64,000 bases of DNA from Kordiimonadaceae bacterium (GTDB lineage Bacteria; Pseudomonadota; Alphaproteobacteria; Sphingomonadales; Kordiimonadaceae). Shown here one piece after another: positions 1 to 8,631 of this stretch. Location of the stretch: positions 1,550,001-1,614,000 of the forward strand of contig JAEPQB010000001.1 in assembly GCA_017640725.1 (NCBI GenBank), read 5' to 3'. Each line of letters starts with the position of its first letter. The stretch's first letter is position 1. The notes under the pieces were generated by a model. The model did not search any database. It saw nothing but the letters and a program-made list of their open reading frames with translations, and was not told where the DNA came from. The position numbers were made by a program, and so were the translations under genes.

Positions 1-220
1 CGAAAACGTGAAATCCTATCTCGTGGACCGCTACGGCGACTGGGTGTTGCTGAAGCCGCCTGTTAAATCTTCCACCTATTTCTTGTGGGGATCGCCGTTC
101 TTCGTGGTTTTGATCATCGCGTTCCTGCTGGTGCGAAGGAAGCAGAGCCAATCGGTTGCTGCGCCTCTGTCTGCAGATGAAGAAGCGCGCTTGCAAGAAC
201 TATTGGAGCGTGAGCAGTGA
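1..220 (+). CDS. ccmH: Cytochrome c maturation protein CcmH, C-terminal end (5' truncated by window)
   Basis: Only the last 73 codons are inside the window; the reading frame enters from the left edge. The visible part has the typical CcmH tail: a YGDWVLLKPP segment, then one membrane helix (about FLWGSPFFVVLIIAFLLV), then a short charged cytoplasmic tail ending in LQELLEREQ. CcmH is the inner-membrane thiol-disulfide component that helps present apocytochrome c for haem attachment. The CxxC motif should lie upstream, outside the window. The stop codon overlaps the GTG start of the next gene (ccmI), so the two are translationally coupled. The GTG at position 8 is an internal Val codon, not a start. 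Confidence 0.82.
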   Translation, partial: ENVKSYLVDRYGDWVLLKPPVKSSTYFLWGSPFFVVLIIAFLLVRRKQSQSVAAPLSADEEARLQELLEREQ

Positions 221-1332
221 TTTGGCTGGCTTTGATATCAGTGGCTGTTCTTGGCTTGCTGGTTTTGCTGTTTCGGGTGCGTGCAGAGGACGACGCGGCG
301 GTGGACCCGGTTGCGCATTTCAAGACCCAGCTTTCTGAAATAGATGCGGACGAAAAAGCAGGCACAATTGATGCCGCAAACGCCGCGTCAGCACGGCTTG
401 AGCTGCAACGGCGTTTACTGCGCGCGACAAAGAGCGGCGACAGTGAAGCTGTGGCAACAGGCATTTCCCTAACCAAGAATTCAACAGCTACAGTCTTGGC
501 AGTAGTGGTGGTCGCTGCAGCAGCTTTATATGCGCTATTGGGGGCGCCCAGCGTACCATCGGCACCAAGAACACTTGCGGAAAACCAGCAACAACAGTTT
601 GTTGAAGAAACTGGCATGAGCATCAGCGAAGCTTTTGACCGTATGCAGCAGGGGCTGAATGCAGACCCCGGCAATGCTGAGGCGCGGCAAATGCTCGGTC
701 GGCTCGCGCGGCTGGCAAGGTCTTCTGGCGATAACGTGACCGCGGCCAACGCGTTCAACCAGCTGGCACAGCTTGACCCAGCCAACTCAAATTGGAAGGC
801 CAGCGAGTTGGAGGCTTTTATTGCCCACGGGCGCGGTCAGATCACGCCTGCAGCCCGGCTCGTGCTAGCAGAGCTTTTGTCTGTCTCGCCTGAGCATCCC
901 GCAGGCCAATATTATCTTGGCCTTCTGCGGCTGCAGGCGGGTGATGAGGCAGGCGCGCGCGCCGTGTGGACGGCTTTGGCAGACAGGTCTGCCCCTGATG
1001 CGCCCTGGATGGCCCAATTGCGCCAACAGTTATCCGGCCTTGGGGTGGCGCCGCCTGCACTCAGCGCGGAAGATGTTGCTGTTGTTGACGCCATGACGGA
1101 AGCGGAGCGAGAAGACTTCATGCGCCAAATGCTTGCGCGCCTTGAAACTCGGCTCGAATCGAACCCGCAAGACCCGGCAGGGTGGTTAATGCTGGCGCGC
1201 TCAAAATTGGCGCTTGGTGACCGAAAAGGGGCGATTACAGCCGTAGAGCAGGGAATTGCAGCTAATCCGAGTGAAAAAACCACTGAATTACAGGCGTTTC
1301 TTGACAATCTTCTAGAGAATCCCGATCTTTAA
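217..1332 (+). CDS. ccmI: Cytochrome c biogenesis protein CcmI (TPR)
   Basis: 371 residues from a GTG start that overlaps the ccmH stop by 4 nt. There is a first membrane helix at residues 2-20, a cytoplasmic loop, a second helix at about 90-109, and a periplasmic region rich in TPR-like helices (AFDRMQQGLNADPGNAEARQ and similar). This two-helix plus TPR layout is that of CcmI, which holds apocytochrome c at the CcmFHI haem ligation complex. Position directly after ccmH supports the call. The last repeat (GWLMLARSKLALGD) sits near the C-terminus. Length fits the family. Confidence 0.88.
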   Translation: MIWLALISVAVLGLLVLLFRVRAEDDAAVDPVAHFKTQLSEIDADEKAGTIDAANAASARLELQRRLLRATKSGDSEAVATGISLTKNSTATVLAVVVVAAAALYALLGAPSVPSAPRTLAENQQQQFVEETGMSISEAFDRMQQGLNADPGNAEARQMLGRLARLARSSGDNVTAANAFNQLAQLDPANSNWKASELEAFIAHGRGQITPAARLVLAELLSVSPEHPAGQYYLGLLRLQAGDEAGARAVWTALADRSAPDAPWMAQLRQQLSGLGVAPPALSAEDVAVVDAMTEAEREDFMRQMLARLETRLESNPQDPAGWLMLARSKLALGDRKGAITAVEQGIAANPSEKTTELQAFLDNLLENPDL

Positions 1333-1452
1333 CAAAGCATTTACGACTTGCTCTTAATGTCAGCAGTCGGATTGATCGTTTCCGGGCACGAAGAAGACGG
1401 CTGCCCTCCCCCAGCTGAAGTGGCGACCCAATATGATTGAGGTCCGAAGACC

Positions 1453-1815
1453 ATGGTCGATATTAATACCAGTGCGTCCGCTTTGCAGGCGCAGTTGCAG
1501 GCAAGCCAGCAAGGCCGAGTGACCGGCCGTGCCCCCGCTGGCACGAGCCAAAACAGCAACGCCAATACCCCACAAAATGTGATTAGCCAGCGCATAGATG
1601 CGCGGCAGGACCTGCCAACACCAGATCGCCGCACGCCGGTGCGCCAATCTGCAAGCAGTAATGAGCTGTCATCATCTGCGGAAATTGAAGATGCCAGCCG
1701 CCGTGTTGCGGACCTAACCGGCAATCGCCGCGAAGCACCGGCGGGCCGGATTTCCAACGCCCCGGCTGAAGAGCGTGACCAGCCACTTGGTCAGATCGTC
1801 AACATCCTGGTCTAA
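1453..1815 (+). CDS. Small low-complexity protein, function unknown
   Basis: 120 residues, ATG start. The sequence is rich in Ala, Gln, Arg, Ser and Pro, has no membrane segment and is probably mostly disordered. The only ordered-looking part is the C-terminus, which ends in PLGQIVNILV, a hydrophobic tail that may be a short conserved motif. It lies 120 bp after ccmI and just before the NUDIX gene on the same strand. No strong ribosome-binding site is visible. The opposite-strand ORFs here have no recognisable protein features, so this frame is preferred. I do not recognise a function. Confidence 0.55.
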   Translation: MVDINTSASALQAQLQASQQGRVTGRAPAGTSQNSNANTPQNVISQRIDARQDLPTPDRRTPVRQSASSNELSSSAEIEDASRRVADLTGNRREAPAGRISNAPAEERDQPLGQIVNILV

Positions 1816-1872
1816 CGATTATTTTTGATCGATCTACTGGACGCGGCGACAGTGCCGCGCCACATTAGGGGC

Positions 1873-2412
1873 ATGTCGAACCCGCCTTTTACACCAGACC
1901 ATTTTCACCGCGCCGTCCCGGACGGTGACGATCATGAACGCTTGGTTTGCCGGGACTGCGGCTATGTCGCGTACGAAAACCCCAAGATTATTGCGGGCGC
2001 TGTTGTCACGCATGGTGAACAGGTCATGTTGTGCAAGCGGGCTATTGATCCGCAGAAGGGCAAGTGGACTATCCCTGCAGGGTTTCTGGAAATGGGGGAG
2101 GCGCCGCATGAAGGGGCAATCCGCGAGGCGGTAGAAGAGGCGTGTGCCGATATCGAAATTATTGATCTTTTGGGAGTTTATTCGGTGCGACGGATCAGCC
2201 AGGTGCATATGATGTATCGGGCAAAACTGAAAACGCCGGATTTCAAGCCAGGCTATGAAAGCCTGGAGGTTGCCTTGTTCGATTGGGCGGACATCCCTTG
2301 GGATGAGCTCGCATTCCCGAGTGTGCATTGGGTGCTCAACCATTTTCACGAAGTTAAAGGCACCTCGGGTTTTGCCCCTTTCACCAACCCCAAGGGTTGG
2401 GAAAACGTCTAG
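1873..2412 (+). CDS. NUDIX hydrolase with N-terminal zinc-ribbon-like segment
   Basis: 179 residues from ATG 1873, which has AGGGG just upstream; an earlier TTG at 1825 would add 16 unlikely residues. The N-terminus carries CRDCGY, a half zinc-ribbon as in NADH pyrophosphatase-like NUDIX proteins. The Nudix box is [20 protein letters not shown] followed by ACA; the family glycine after EE-x is Cys here. NUDIX enzymes hydrolyse nucleoside diphosphates linked to another group (NADH, ADP-ribose and similar); the exact substrate cannot be read from the sequence. It is 11 nt upstream of the FkbM methyltransferase and probably co-transcribed. Confidence 0.92.
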   Translation: MSNPPFTPDHFHRAVPDGDDHERLVCRDCGYVAYENPKIIAGAVVTHGEQVMLCKRAIDPQKGKWTIPAGFLEMGEAPHEGAIREAVEEACADIEIIDLLGVYSVRRISQVHMMYRAKLKTPDFKPGYESLEVALFDWADIPWDELAFPSVHWVLNHFHEVKGTSGFAPFTNPKGWENV

Positions 2413-2423
2413 GCTTCGGATTC

Positions 2424-3212
2424 ATGAGCGACATTATCCAGTCTTTCCATGCCAAGGCAGAGAGCGAAGGTCCTGACGTAGGCCTGCTGTTTGAGGCAAC
2501 AGTTCAGCGCATTTATGAGCGCTGGCTAAAGCCCGGCGACCGTGCGGTGGACGGCGGTGCGCACAAGGGTGTGCATCTTCTGCCAATGGCGAAGGCCGTG
2601 GGCCCATCCGGTTTCGTCTATGGGTTTGAACCCATTCCCGATTTGGCAGCAAAGCTGGAAAAGCGCCTGAAGGCGGTCGGTATTCGCCATACCTCAATCC
2701 GGCGCAAAGCCCTATCTGACACAAAAGGCACAGCGACCTTTCGTCTGTTTGCCAACCGCCCCGCCTACAGTGGCTTGAAGCGGCGCCAATCAAGCTTTAG
2801 CGACGAAGAGGGTGGCTTGCAGGAAGTTCCTGTCAAGAAAACCACGCTGGACCGTGAAATTCCCTTTTTCCGCACAATCCACGCCATAAAGCTGGATCTG
2901 GAAGGCGGTGAGTTTCATGCGCTAAAAGGGGCAAAACGCACCCTGATGCGGTCACGCCCGCTGGTTGTGTTTGAAAATGGCCGCCAAGCCGCGGCAAATG
3001 TCTATGGCTACACAGCTGATAACTATTTTCAGTATTTTGACGCCGTCGGGTACAACGTGTACTGGCTTTCGGGCGAGCATTTCGTTCAAGAAGACTGGCG
3101 CCTGAACCGGAAATGCTGGGAGTTTGTTGCTTTACCGCGCGAACAAGCCAGTTTCGCCGCGCAGTTGCCTGACCTGTGCAAGCAAACGCTATCGCAACCG
3201 ATTAACCACTAG
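2424..3212 (+). CDS. FkbM family SAM-dependent methyltransferase
   Basis: 263 residues from ATG 2424; a TTG at 2397 would overlap the NUDIX gene. The SAM-binding motif I is DRAVDGGAHKGVHLLPMA, motif II is YGFEPIPDL, and a later IKLDLEGGEFHALKGA is the FkbM-type signature around the catalytic region. FkbM proteins O-methylate small molecules or glycans. The substrate is unknown. The 3' end overlaps the convergent septation protein A gene by 4 nt. Confidence 0.9.
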   Translation: MSDIIQSFHAKAESEGPDVGLLFEATVQRIYERWLKPGDRAVDGGAHKGVHLLPMAKAVGPSGFVYGFEPIPDLAAKLEKRLKAVGIRHTSIRRKALSDTKGTATFRLFANRPAYSGLKRRQSSFSDEEGGLQEVPVKKTTLDREIPFFRTIHAIKLDLEGGEFHALKGAKRTLMRSRPLVVFENGRQAAANVYGYTADNYFQYFDAVGYNVYWLSGEHFVQEDWRLNRKCWEFVALPREQASFAAQLPDLCKQTLSQPINH

Positions 3213-3808
3213 TCTTCTTCCGGCATGTATTTGGCGAACAAGGGCCCATGTCCAATCATGAAGGTCAGGAAGAGGCCCAAATAGCCAAAGGTTTTGAAGG
3301 TCACCCAGGTATCTGTGGAAAAAGACCGCCAAATAAATTCGTTCAATGCTGCGCTGGCCAGAAAGAAACTAATGAGATTGCGGGTAAAAACTCTCCAGAC
3401 ATGGTCGGGCATTTCAAGGGCAGATCCCATCAGGGTTTTGACATAAAGCCGGTTTGTCACCAAACCGAACAGCAGAATGGATGCAAAGATGCTGTTGATG
3501 ACAGTCAGCTTCATTTTGACGAAGGTTTCGTCCTGCAGCCAAAGCGTCAGGCCACCCATCAGCAGCACAACAACCAAGGTAAACCATTGCATCTTGGCAA
3601 TGTGACCCAGGAGTTTCTTGGCGGCAATCATCGACAAAGGGTGCGCGACCATAAAGGTAACTGTGGCCGCATAAATGCCGCCCAATTGAAACGCGACAAA
3701 AAAGGCGATCAGCGAGCCGAACTCGATGGCTGGCTTAATCCACCCTGCCGGTTTCTGCGCCTCCGACTCACGAGTCGACTCAGTTTCTTTTGCTTTGTTG
3801 TCAGTCAT
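3209..3808 (-). CDS. yciB: Septation protein A (YciB/IspZ family membrane protein)
   Basis: 199 residues. After a charged N-terminal segment of about 22 residues there are about five membrane helices, with family landmarks WIKPAIEFGSLIAFFVAF, KMQWFTLVVVLLMGGLTLWL, NSIFASILLFGL and FTRNLISFFLASAALNEFIW. YciB proteins are inner-membrane proteins linked to septum formation and cell-envelope synthesis. In alphaproteobacteria this gene is usually near cytochrome c maturation or FtsY genes, which fits the ccm genes at the left edge. It runs opposite to the FkbM gene and their ends overlap by 4 nt. Confidence 0.88.
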   Translation of the reverse strand: MTDNKAKETESTRESEAQKPAGWIKPAIEFGSLIAFFVAFQLGGIYAATVTFMVAHPLSMIAAKKLLGHIAKMQWFTLVVVLLMGGLTLWLQDETFVKMKLTVINSIFASILLFGLVTNRLYVKTLMGSALEMPDHVWRVFTRNLISFFLASAALNEFIWRSFSTDTWVTFKTFGYLGLFLTFMIGHGPLFAKYMPEED

Positions 3809-3913
3809 CCTGAAACTCTATACCTTGCTGTTCCAAATGAAGGCATCCGCGCATGAGCGAACTGCCTTCAGAGCGTTAGATGTGTGCCCTTTTCACAGGC
3901 AAGGCAAGGCCAA

Positions 3914-5206
3914 ATGCTGAAACTCTTTAAAGATCGCAATTTTTTCATCCTATGGCTGGGTGAATTTGTGTCCGTTATCGGCAGCCATATCAGCATGATC
4001 GCGTTTCCGTTTTTGGTGCTGCAACTGACCGGCAGCCCGGCGCAAATGGGATTGGTTCTCGCCGCGCAAGGTCTGCCACGCGCCGTTTTAATGCTGGTGG
4101 GCGGCGCCATCGTTGACCGCTCCAGCCCTCGGCTTGTTATGATTGTCTCGAATGCGGTGCGATTTGCTCTGCTTTTGCTACTGGCAGCGCTGATAGCGGA
4201 GCAACAGATAAGCGTGCCGATCATTTTTGGCCTGGCGGTGATGTTCGGCCTGGCCGATGCCTTTTTCTACCCGGCAGCTACGTCCATCGTGCCGTCGGTT
4301 GTCGATAAAAATGACCTGAAGTCGGCCAACGCCATTATGCAGGGCTCGGTATGGGTTGGTGTTATCATTGGCCCGGCCATCGCGGCCTTTGTTATCGCGG
4401 GCGAGGTGAACACGCTTGGTCACGGGGCGGGGCTTGAAGCTGCGACTTTTGAAAGCAACCGCGAAGGCTACGCCAGGGCCTTCTTTCTCGACGCGCTAAC
4501 GTTCGGTTTTTCGTTTGTCACACTCTTATTCGTACGCGCACGCTCGCTGCAAAGCGAAGAGGAAGGGGAGGCGGCGCCCAGCATGCTGGGTGAGGTCAAA
4601 AAAGCCATCAAATGGGTCTGGTCTGTGCCGGCTATTCGTCTTGGCTTTCTTGGCATCGCAATTCTTGAGTTTTTCTTCCAAACCTCAATTTTTGTTGGCC
4701 TGCCAGCGCTCACTGACAGGCGGTATCTGGAGCCAGAATTTGTCTATGGCTTGATAGTCGCCGCTTACGGTCTGGGTGCACTTGCCGGTGCAATCACGGC
4801 GGGTTCTGTGGCGTGGCCGTCCCGCGAAAACATTGTGCGCACCATGTTCATCATGTTTACGGGCTCAGGCGCTTCGATCGGGCTGATTGTTCTGTATGAG
4901 CCCTATTGGTTTGCGATGGCGCTGTTCCTCGTTTTCGGGGCGGCAGACAGTTACATCTGGGTTCATTTCACCACGTTCCTCCAGCAATCTACGCCAGAAG
5001 CGCAAATGGGCCGCGTGATGAGCATCATGATGTTTATGTCCGTTGGTCTTATTCCCATCGCCAGTGTGATATTGGGTGCCGCGTTTGAAGTGAATTTGGA
5101 AGTGTCCCTATTGGTTGCCTCCGGCATTCTAACCATCAGCAGTCTGGTGATGGCTCTGCACCCGGACAGCAAAAAGGTGCCGGAACTTGCGACAGAAGAC
5201 TCCTAG
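3914..5206 (+). CDS. MFS transporter (macrolide-efflux/enterobactin-exporter type)
   Basis: 430 residues from ATG 3914, preceded by AAGGCAAGG; a GTG at 3884 would add 10 residues. The first helix region (FKDRNFFILWLGEFVSVIGS) and the loop-2 motif ending in VDRSSPRLVMI are typical of the MFS_3/EntS-like branch. About 12 hydrophobic helices are visible. Family members export drugs, siderophores or similar small molecules across the inner membrane. The substrate is unknown. It stands alone on the + strand. Confidence 0.92.
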   Translation: MLKLFKDRNFFILWLGEFVSVIGSHISMIAFPFLVLQLTGSPAQMGLVLAAQGLPRAVLMLVGGAIVDRSSPRLVMIVSNAVRFALLLLLAALIAEQQISVPIIFGLAVMFGLADAFFYPAATSIVPSVVDKNDLKSANAIMQGSVWVGVIIGPAIAAFVIAGEVNTLGHGAGLEAATFESNREGYARAFFLDALTFGFSFVTLLFVRARSLQSEEEGEAAPSMLGEVKKAIKWVWSVPAIRLGFLGIAILEFFFQTSIFVGLPALTDRRYLEPEFVYGLIVAAYGLGALAGAITAGSVAWPSRENIVRTMFIMFTGSGASIGLIVLYEPYWFAMALFLVFGAADSYIWVHFTTFLQQSTPEAQMGRVMSIMMFMSVGLIPIASVILGAAFEVNLEVSLLVASGILTISSLVMALHPDSKKVPELATEDS

Positions 5207-5233
5207 TCGATTGCTGCCAGAATACTGTCAAAA

Positions 5234-5263
5234 CTAAACCAGTTTAGGTCGTTTGGCCTAAAC
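5234..5263. promoter_or_regulatory. Overlapping inverted repeats, candidate operator
   Basis: Two perfect dyads share an arm: CTAAAC-CA-GTTTAG (5234-5247) and GTTTAGG-N8-CCTAAAC (5242-5263). Three copies of the same half-site in alternating orientation suggest a repressor or activator site for the downstream small ORF and sulfotransferase gene. A folded leader RNA is the alternative. No regulator can be named. Confidence 0.4.
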
Positions 5264-5289
5264 GAAGAGTCATAAACCCCTGTAATAAC

Positions 5290-5457
5290 ATGGAATTTAA
5301 GCGAAGGTTGGCTGGAGGCCTGGCCCTGTCTGCCGTAAACTTGTGGTCACGACAATTACGGCAGCGATACGAAGGTCATTCCTTGCCACACACGCCTGCA
5401 GAAGTTGCTGAAGCAACCTGGGCGAAACGCAAGTTTCATGGAGTTACTTTCACCTGA
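5290..5457 (+). CDS. Short ORF in frame with and directly ahead of the sulfotransferase gene (doubtful)
   Basis: ATG at 5290 opens a 55-codon frame that ends in TGA at 5455-5457. The next codon (TTG 5458) begins the sulfotransferase frame, so the two frames are the same and are separated by this one TGA. The N-terminus (MEFKRRLAGGLALSAVNLWS) is weakly hydrophobic; the rest has no recognised motif and no good ribosome-binding site. It may be a real leader peptide, the lost N-terminus of the sulfotransferase after a nonsense change, or chance. Confidence 0.2.
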   Translation: MEFKRRLAGGLALSAVNLWSRQLRQRYEGHSLPHTPAEVAEATWAKRKFHGVTFT

Positions 5458-7185
5458 TTGGCGGTCCCTTTGGGCTGCTTCATGTGTGCGCTTGCCGTCA
5501 AGAGGGGCAAGACAGTGCACGGTCAGGCGTACAATTGGGGCGCGATCCTTGAAGAGGTTGGCGTCCGTCATCACCATCTGTATTCAGAGCTGGAAGCAGC
5601 GAATTTTGCGGCGCTGGTCCGGCGGTTTCAGCACCAGAATGACGCTTACGCGACGCTCTCGGCCTACTTGATTTTCGGGGCAGCGGCCGTGCTGGGTCGC
5701 GAGCAGCAAGCGTCAACGGATGCGCTTGGTTACCACGGCCGCCTGAATGCCAAGACCAAAGCGGTCAGCCTGTATTTCTGGGCAGAGGAAGCCATTGCCC
5801 ACCAGCAGTATCAAACGGCGGAAGGCCTGTTGGCGCCATTGCTTGAAGCCTACCCGGGCGACCCTTCTTTGAACGCATTGGTGGCAACCAGCTGCTTTTA
5901 CAGCCGCGAGTTGGAGCGGGGTTGGGCATATTTGAACAAAGGTATTGAAGCTGACCCCAAGAGCAAGCAGCTCAATAGCTTGCTGTGCCGATATCTATTA
6001 AGCGAAGGAAGCCTCCCTCAGGCTGCTGATGTGGCGTCAGCTTTGCTCGCGATCGACCCGTTTGAGCCGGTAGCTTTCAACACACTTTCCCGCGTTGCGC
6101 CCAGTGGGGTGTCGCCTGCGCTGACAGAACGGTTTGAGCACCGGGCCCTTGAGGGCAGCCTTGGGCCCATTACCAGTGCAGGCATGTTCTTTGATTTGGG
6201 TCGTATTTATGAGGCAAAAGGCGAATTCGACCGGGCCTTTGATGCCGTCAAAAGCGGTAATGCCTGCATGCAATCCATCCCTTCCGTGACGGGGCAGATG
6301 TTTGACGCAAACCGCGACTATGAAGCCTTCAAAAAGCAGGCGGCCTTGTTTGACATGCTTGAGCCCTGCTCTCTGCCAACAGGGTTAACACCCGTGTTTA
6401 TCGTCGGGCTGCCACGCACGGGCAGTACCCTTCTTGATCAGGCGCTGTCGGCGCATCCGTCGACAGTCAGCCTCGGCGAAGACGACATCATGCCGCGCAT
6501 CATCCAGGAAGCCGAAGCACTGCTTAAAGAGGGCCGGTTGACAGATGCTCAGCGCCGCTTGCGTGTATGGAAAGCACAGTTTGCTGACCATGCTCGCCGG
6601 ATGGCCCAGAACATCAGCAAGACAAACGCGCCCTTGCGGTATGTTGTGGACAAAATGCTGGGCAACAGTCGGCACCTTGGCTTTCTGGCCAAACTGTTCC
6701 CGGAAGCAGTGTTTATCAACAGCTGCCGCGACCTGCGGGACGTTGGCTTGTCCGTCTATTTCTCGCCGTTGCACCGTGCCAACACTTACGCCACAGACCA
6801 GCGCGCAATTGGCGACTTTATGGCGCTTGAAGCAAAAGTGATGAGCCACTGGGCCACCCAGGGTTTAGTCGTTGAAGCCGTTCAGTATGAAACCCTGGTG
6901 GATGCGTTTGAACCAACACTGCGCCGCGTTATGGATCATATCGGCATGACCTGGCATGACGACTGCCTGAAATTCCACAAGCTTCAGCGGCCTGTTTACA
7001 CATATAGCGCGCATCAGGTCCGCAAGAAGCTGTACCGGCAATCTGTCGCCCGGTGGCGCCATTATGAGAAGCAGCTTCAGCCACTTATCACTAGGCTTGA
7101 AGCGAGTGGCCTTGTGGAAAAATCAGACACCGTCGTTGCCTTCAACGGCGGACGACAAAAGGTGCCCTCGCAGCTATCCTATTGA
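5458..7185 (+). CDS. TPR repeat-containing sulfotransferase
   Basis: 575 codons if TTG 5458 is used; ATG at 5482 is the other possible start and neither has a strong ribosome-binding site. The N-terminal half contains TPR-like helices (AEGLLAPLLEAYPGDPSLNA, AYLNKGIEADPKSKQLNSLL). The C-terminal half is a sulfotransferase: the PAPS 5'-phosphosulfate loop is FIVGLPRTGSTLLDQ at about residue 313, and a later VDKMLGNSRHLGFLAKLFP plus FINSCRDLRDVGLSVY match the 3'-phosphate region. Related TPR-sulfotransferases sulfate proteins, peptides or glycans; the acceptor is unknown. An in-frame TGA lies directly upstream. Confidence 0.9.
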   Translation: MAVPLGCFMCALAVKRGKTVHGQAYNWGAILEEVGVRHHHLYSELEAANFAALVRRFQHQNDAYATLSAYLIFGAAAVLGREQQASTDALGYHGRLNAKTKAVSLYFWAEEAIAHQQYQTAEGLLAPLLEAYPGDPSLNALVATSCFYSRELERGWAYLNKGIEADPKSKQLNSLLCRYLLSEGSLPQAADVASALLAIDPFEPVAFNTLSRVAPSGVSPALTERFEHRALEGSLGPITSAGMFFDLGRIYEAKGEFDRAFDAVKSGNACMQSIPSVTGQMFDANRDYEAFKKQAALFDMLEPCSLPTGLTPVFIVGLPRTGSTLLDQALSAHPSTVSLGEDDIMPRIIQEAEALLKEGRLTDAQRRLRVWKAQFADHARRMAQNISKTNAPLRYVVDKMLGNSRHLGFLAKLFPEAVFINSCRDLRDVGLSVYFSPLHRANTYATDQRAIGDFMALEAKVMSHWATQGLVVEAVQYETLVDAFEPTLRRVMDHIGMTWHDDCLKFHKLQRPVYTYSAHQVRKKLYRQSVARWRHYEKQLQPLITRLEASGLVEKSDTVVAFNGGRQKVPSQLSY

Positions 7186-7243
7186 ACCCTTGACTGATTT
7201 GTCGCTATACCATGCGCCATCATACACGGCAGGATAGCAGGCT

Positions 7244-7801
7244 ATGCGCGGATATTTTGGCATTGGGATTGATCAGGCCTCCAAGGCAGGCAATGTGGGC
7301 AACTTGATCCGCACGGCGCACGCCTTTGGTGCCAGCTTTGTATTTGCCGTGAACCCAAAGGTGATCGCGCATTCGGGCGAGTTGGTGACCAAGGACTTTA
7401 CCGACACCAGCAAAAGCCATCAGCAAATCCCTTTCTTCAACTATGAAACGGCGGCTGACGTTGAAGTGCCGCAAGGCGGGCATTTGGTCGGGGTTGAAAT
7501 CACTGACGAGGCGATTGACCTGCCAAGTTTCAAGCACCCAACGCAGGCGATTTATGTGCTGGGCGGTGAACGGTCTTCACTTTCAAAAGACATGCTGGCA
7601 CGCTGTGACAGCCTGATCAAAATCCCGACAAAATTCAGCCTTAACGTGGCAACAGCTGGGGCAATTGTCATGTATGACCGGCACAGGGTGTTGGGTGGCT
7701 ACCCCGAGCGGCCACTGTTAACCGGCAAGGCACCGGAACCCAAGCCGCCGCATGTGCATGGTGGTGTACGAAACCGGCGGGCAAAAAAATCGCCAGCCTA
7801 A
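7244..7801 (+). CDS. TrmH/SpoU family RNA 2'-O-methyltransferase
   Basis: 185 residues. All three SpoU motifs are present: motif 1 KAGNVGNLIRTAHAFGA near the N-terminus, motif 2 YVLGGERSSLS, and motif 3 IKIPTKFSLNVATAGAIVMY, which forms the trefoil knot that binds SAM. The enzyme methylates the ribose of a tRNA or rRNA nucleotide in the cytoplasm; which nucleotide cannot be told. The last 30 residues are basic and rich in Pro and His and may contact RNA. Confidence 0.92.
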   Translation: MRGYFGIGIDQASKAGNVGNLIRTAHAFGASFVFAVNPKVIAHSGELVTKDFTDTSKSHQQIPFFNYETAADVEVPQGGHLVGVEITDEAIDLPSFKHPTQAIYVLGGERSSLSKDMLARCDSLIKIPTKFSLNVATAGAIVMYDRHRVLGGYPERPLLTGKAPEPKPPHVHGGVRNRRAKKSPA

Positions 7802-7824
7802 CGAATCTGGGGCTTGCGCGCGCG

Positions 7825-7838
7825 AATCGTTAACGATT
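7825..7838. promoter_or_regulatory. 14-bp perfect palindrome upstream of the IalB-family gene
   Basis: AATCGTTAACGATT is self-complementary and sits 38 bp before the ATG of the IalB-family gene, where a repressor would overlap the promoter. No other copy was noticed in the window. It could also be part of a terminator for the SpoU gene, but no T-tract follows. Confidence 0.35.
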
Positions 7839-7875
7839 AAATGAATATAAGCACGATGAATGAGGTGGGACTAAG

Positions 7876-8403
7876 ATGAAATCGGCAGTGTTATCAGTTT
7901 TGCTGTTGGGCCTGACGCTCACGGGGTTTTCTGCTGCGGACGCGCAAAACGAGAAGCGGCGCCATTTGGGCGCCTACCGTGACTGGGACGCGTTTGTCTA
8001 CACATACCCAAACGGCCAGAAAACCTGCCATATGATCTCCAGCCCCAAATCCAGCCAGGCGAGCCGCGCGGGCGCGCGCCGGGGCGACATTTACATTATG
8101 GTTTCACACCGGCCTGAGTACGGCGTCACAGGCGAAGTGAATGTGGTGGTGGGCTACCCGATCCGCCAGGGCCAGGACGCCATATTGCGCGTGGATGGCC
8201 GGAGCCGCTTTGAGTTCTTCACTGAGGGCTCAGGTGCCTGGGCGTATGACCCGGCGGATGACGCCAAGACCGTTGCTGCCATGCGGCGCGGCAACCGGCT
8301 TGTGGTGAACGCCACCAGCCAGCGCGGTACCAATACCACCGACAGCTATTCGCTTTCGGGCTTCACGGCGGCCTATAATTCCATCACGGCTGCCTGCAGG
8401 TAG
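7876..8403 (+). CDS. Invasion-associated locus B (IalB) family periplasmic protein
   Basis: 175 residues with a signal peptide of about 23 residues ending ADAQ. The mature part follows the IalB pattern: GAYRDWDAFVYTYPNGQKTC, SSPK, IYIMVSHRP, VVVGYPI, AWAYDPADDAKTVAAMRRGN, then a GTNTTDSYSLSGFTAAY segment and a C-terminal Cys. Two Cys (near residues 54 and 174) could pair. In Bartonella, IalB is linked to erythrocyte invasion, but most alphaproteobacterial members are unstudied envelope proteins. A palindrome lies upstream. Confidence 0.87.
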   Translation: MKSAVLSVLLLGLTLTGFSAADAQNEKRRHLGAYRDWDAFVYTYPNGQKTCHMISSPKSSQASRAGARRGDIYIMVSHRPEYGVTGEVNVVVGYPIRQGQDAILRVDGRSRFEFFTEGSGAWAYDPADDAKTVAAMRRGNRLVVNATSQRGTNTTDSYSLSGFTAAYNSITAACR

Positions 8404-8406
8404 GAA

Positions 8407-8577
8407 TCAGTTTTCTGGCAAGTCTGTCCAATCCTTTGAAAGGCCAACAATTGCTAAAAGCTCAGCCATCTTTTTTTCGTCGTCTTTTCTTATAGCGATA
8501 TCCCACTCACGGTTGAGTTTTGCCTTCTCCAGGCGGGTGTAAACCTCTTGAGCTGTGTATTGGGGTGTTCGGTGCAT
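8407..8577 (-). CDS. Possible small protein of 56 residues
   Basis: A frame from ATG 8577 to TGA 8407 on the minus strand, read directly from the sequence. It is charged and predicted largely helical (EVYTRLEKAKLNREWDIAIR, then KDDEKKMAELLAIVGLSKDW). It lies 54 nt downstream of the LytTR gene on the same strand and may be co-transcribed. No clear ribosome-binding site is visible. The composition looks like a real soluble protein, but I recognise no family. Confidence 0.33.
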   Translation of the reverse strand: MHRTPQYTAQEVYTRLEKAKLNREWDIAIRKDDEKKMAELLAIVGLSKDWTDLPEN

Positions 8578-8631
8578 GCTATTGGTGCCCGGATTTAATG
8601 AATCATCGTTTTATTTGGGTCATATGCTGTT

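Noticed and set aside
114-785. Long minus-strand frame inside ccmI
   Set aside because: Antisense to a well-supported TPR protein; sequence is Ser/Ala-rich without any family motif.
3248-3856. Plus-strand frame opposite septation protein A
   Set aside because: The minus-strand product has clear membrane helices and family motifs; the plus-strand translation has none.
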